From Mastigocoleus testarum BC008 (GTDB taxonomy: Bacteria; Cyanobacteriota; Cyanobacteriia; Cyanobacteriales; Nostocaceae): a stretch of 64,000 nt of DNA. Below, piece by piece: positions 63,026-64,000 of this stretch (position 1 is its first letter; the number at the start of each line of letters is the position of its first letter). Made by a program: the position numbers and the translations under genes. The stretch is taken from contig NZ_LMTZ01000055.1 in NCBI RefSeq assembly GCF_001456025.1, positions 105,574 to 169,573 of the forward strand, in the 5' to 3' direction. Below the pieces are notes generated by a model. That model saw only the letters and a program-made list of their open reading frames with translations, searched no databases and had not been told where the DNA came from.

Positions 63026-63928
63026 ATGATATTACGACTTAAGAATTGTTTGATTTCTTGGACATTAAGTTTACTGATAGTTTGTATTGGTGGTTTTAGT
63101 GCTAATGCTTTGGGTGTTAATTTGACAAATGCAGATATTGAGCTAACCCAACAAGCTAAAGATACTTTAATTGGTATTAACAGTGCTGATATAGAATTTG
63201 TGCAAGATGTTAATCTTGATCGCTTAAATAAATATAAGTTTATTAGCGATCGCCTTTATCCTTCGCTTACCAAATCTACGATAAAAATATCGCCATCCTT
63301 ACCAAAACCAAGTGGTAATTACTCTGTAGGAACAACATCTTACCATTTCACAGATACACAGCGAGAAGAAATATATACCGAAGACAGCAACGACAAGCGA
63401 GAGTTAATGGTAAGGGTTTGGTATCCGAGCAAAAAAGTCTCAGCAGGAAAGCGCGCTTCTTATGTAAATGAATCTTCCACTGGAGAGAATCCCTTTGGAA
63501 TAATTGCAACGAATAGTATTATTAATGCTCCCGTAGCTCAAACCGAATCGGGTTATCCAGTATTGCTATTTTCCCATGGTTTCGCCAGTCTACCTGAATT
63601 CAATACAATTAATGCCGAAGAATTAGCCAGTCAGGGTTATGTAGTGGTTAGTATGAATCATACCTATGACTCTAGTCTAAGTATTTTCCCTGATGGACGA
63701 GTCATAACTACATCTCAATTATTTAATGTAGTCATAGAAAACCAACTTAAAAATTTAGATAATTCCCAAGCATTCATGGGTTCTAAAGCAGAGGAAATGC
63801 TCAAGCAAAGCGTTGGAGTCAGAGCAAAAGATGCACAGTTTGTTTTAGATAAATTAGAAGAGATTAATGCTAAAGACTCGAATGGCACTAAGAAAAGCTG
63901 GAACCCTTGTGGTTCAAGCGGTTTGTAA
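63026..63928 (+). pseudogene. PAF-acetylhydrolase-like alpha/beta hydrolase, truncated before its nucleophile
   Basis: The 300-residue frame has a Sec signal (about 1-30), then EIYTEDSNDKRELMVRVWYP, GYPVLLFSHGFASLPEFNT and GYVVVSMNHTYDSS, typical of the PAF-AH / DUF1400-linked hydrolase family. Homologues continue from the DAQFVLDKLE...LN..D..G region into a GHS.GG nucleophile motif. Here the frame turns into SWNPCGSSGL and stops at 63928. The unrelated GC-richer sequence after about 63890 suggests insertion of an element or a recombination break. The rest of the gene may lie beyond the window edge. An N-terminally functional fragment is unlikely to be active. Confidence 0.7.
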
Positions 63929-64000
63929 TTGCTTATTTAATTCATGCCGGGGTTTAGTCATTAAGGGGTAAGCTTTTGGACGGCGTTTGCGGACTCGTGG

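Overview
The window comes from a cyanobacterium, probably a filamentous Nostocales-type strain. The evidence is frequent GCGATCGC (HIP1) octamers, several 7-bp short tandemly repeated repeat (STRR) tracts, many palindromic intergenic repeats, and gene content typical of that group. I see no tRNA, rRNA, CRISPR array or intact insertion sequence. The genus cannot be fixed from the sequence alone.

Layout. (1) 1-1207: a DM13-domain lipoprotein with repeat-rich flanks. (2) 1208-18807, minus strand: a compact nonribosomal peptide locus. Read in transcription order it is an FkbH-like glyceryl-loading protein with a carrier domain, then docking-C-A-PCP-E, then C-A-PCP, then docking-C-A-PCP-reductase, then an MFS exporter. 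Collinear reading predicts a glyceryl-capped tripeptide with a D residue first, a Pro-like second residue, and release as an aldehyde or alcohol. (3) 19472-27097, minus strand: a group 3b-like (sulfhydrogenase / NAD(P)-linked) [NiFe] hydrogenase with alpha, beta, gamma and delta subunits, a maturation endopeptidase, a zinc-domain-less HypA-like protein and a cyclic-nucleotide-binding protein. Three unrelated genes, one of them frameshifted, lie between the small and large subunits. (4) 27617-29279: an atypical receiver protein and an MscS-like membrane protein.

(5) 29672-57474, plus strand: an essentially complete extracellular-type contractile injection system (eCIS), of the class that includes the thylakoid-anchored system of Anabaena. 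It has baseplate J proteins, tail protein I, a collar-type fiber, a PAAR-like protein, a AAA ATPase, a DUF4255 cap protein, two sheaths, two tubes, a tail-assembly protein, a LysM protein, gpD-like and gpV-like spike proteins and gp25. Two DUF4157 (eCIS core) effectors sit inside it. They share an identical 53-nt leader-coding stretch and related flanking spacers but have unrelated C-terminal domains. One looks like a Josephin-type cysteine protease, the other like a TraB/ChaN/EreA-type hydrolase. A Doc/AbrB toxin-antitoxin pair lies between them on the opposite strand. A small unlisted reading frame (52408-52578, DUF6760-like) follows the tail-assembly gene in the -1 frame with no standard start codon.

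(6) 57784-62760, minus strand: a 1658-residue RTX-type secreted phosphoesterase fusion (endonuclease/exonuclease/phosphatase, phytase-like esterase, and a 3-phytase propeller with a GDSL esterase nested inside it). (7) 63026-63928: a PAF-acetylhydrolase-like lipase cut off before its nucleophile.

Repeats strongly shape the window. Palindromic elements have entered NRPS coding sequence in frame, STRR tracts occupy the leaders of three genes, and AACGAAACCCAAC-type hairpins crowd the effector spacers.
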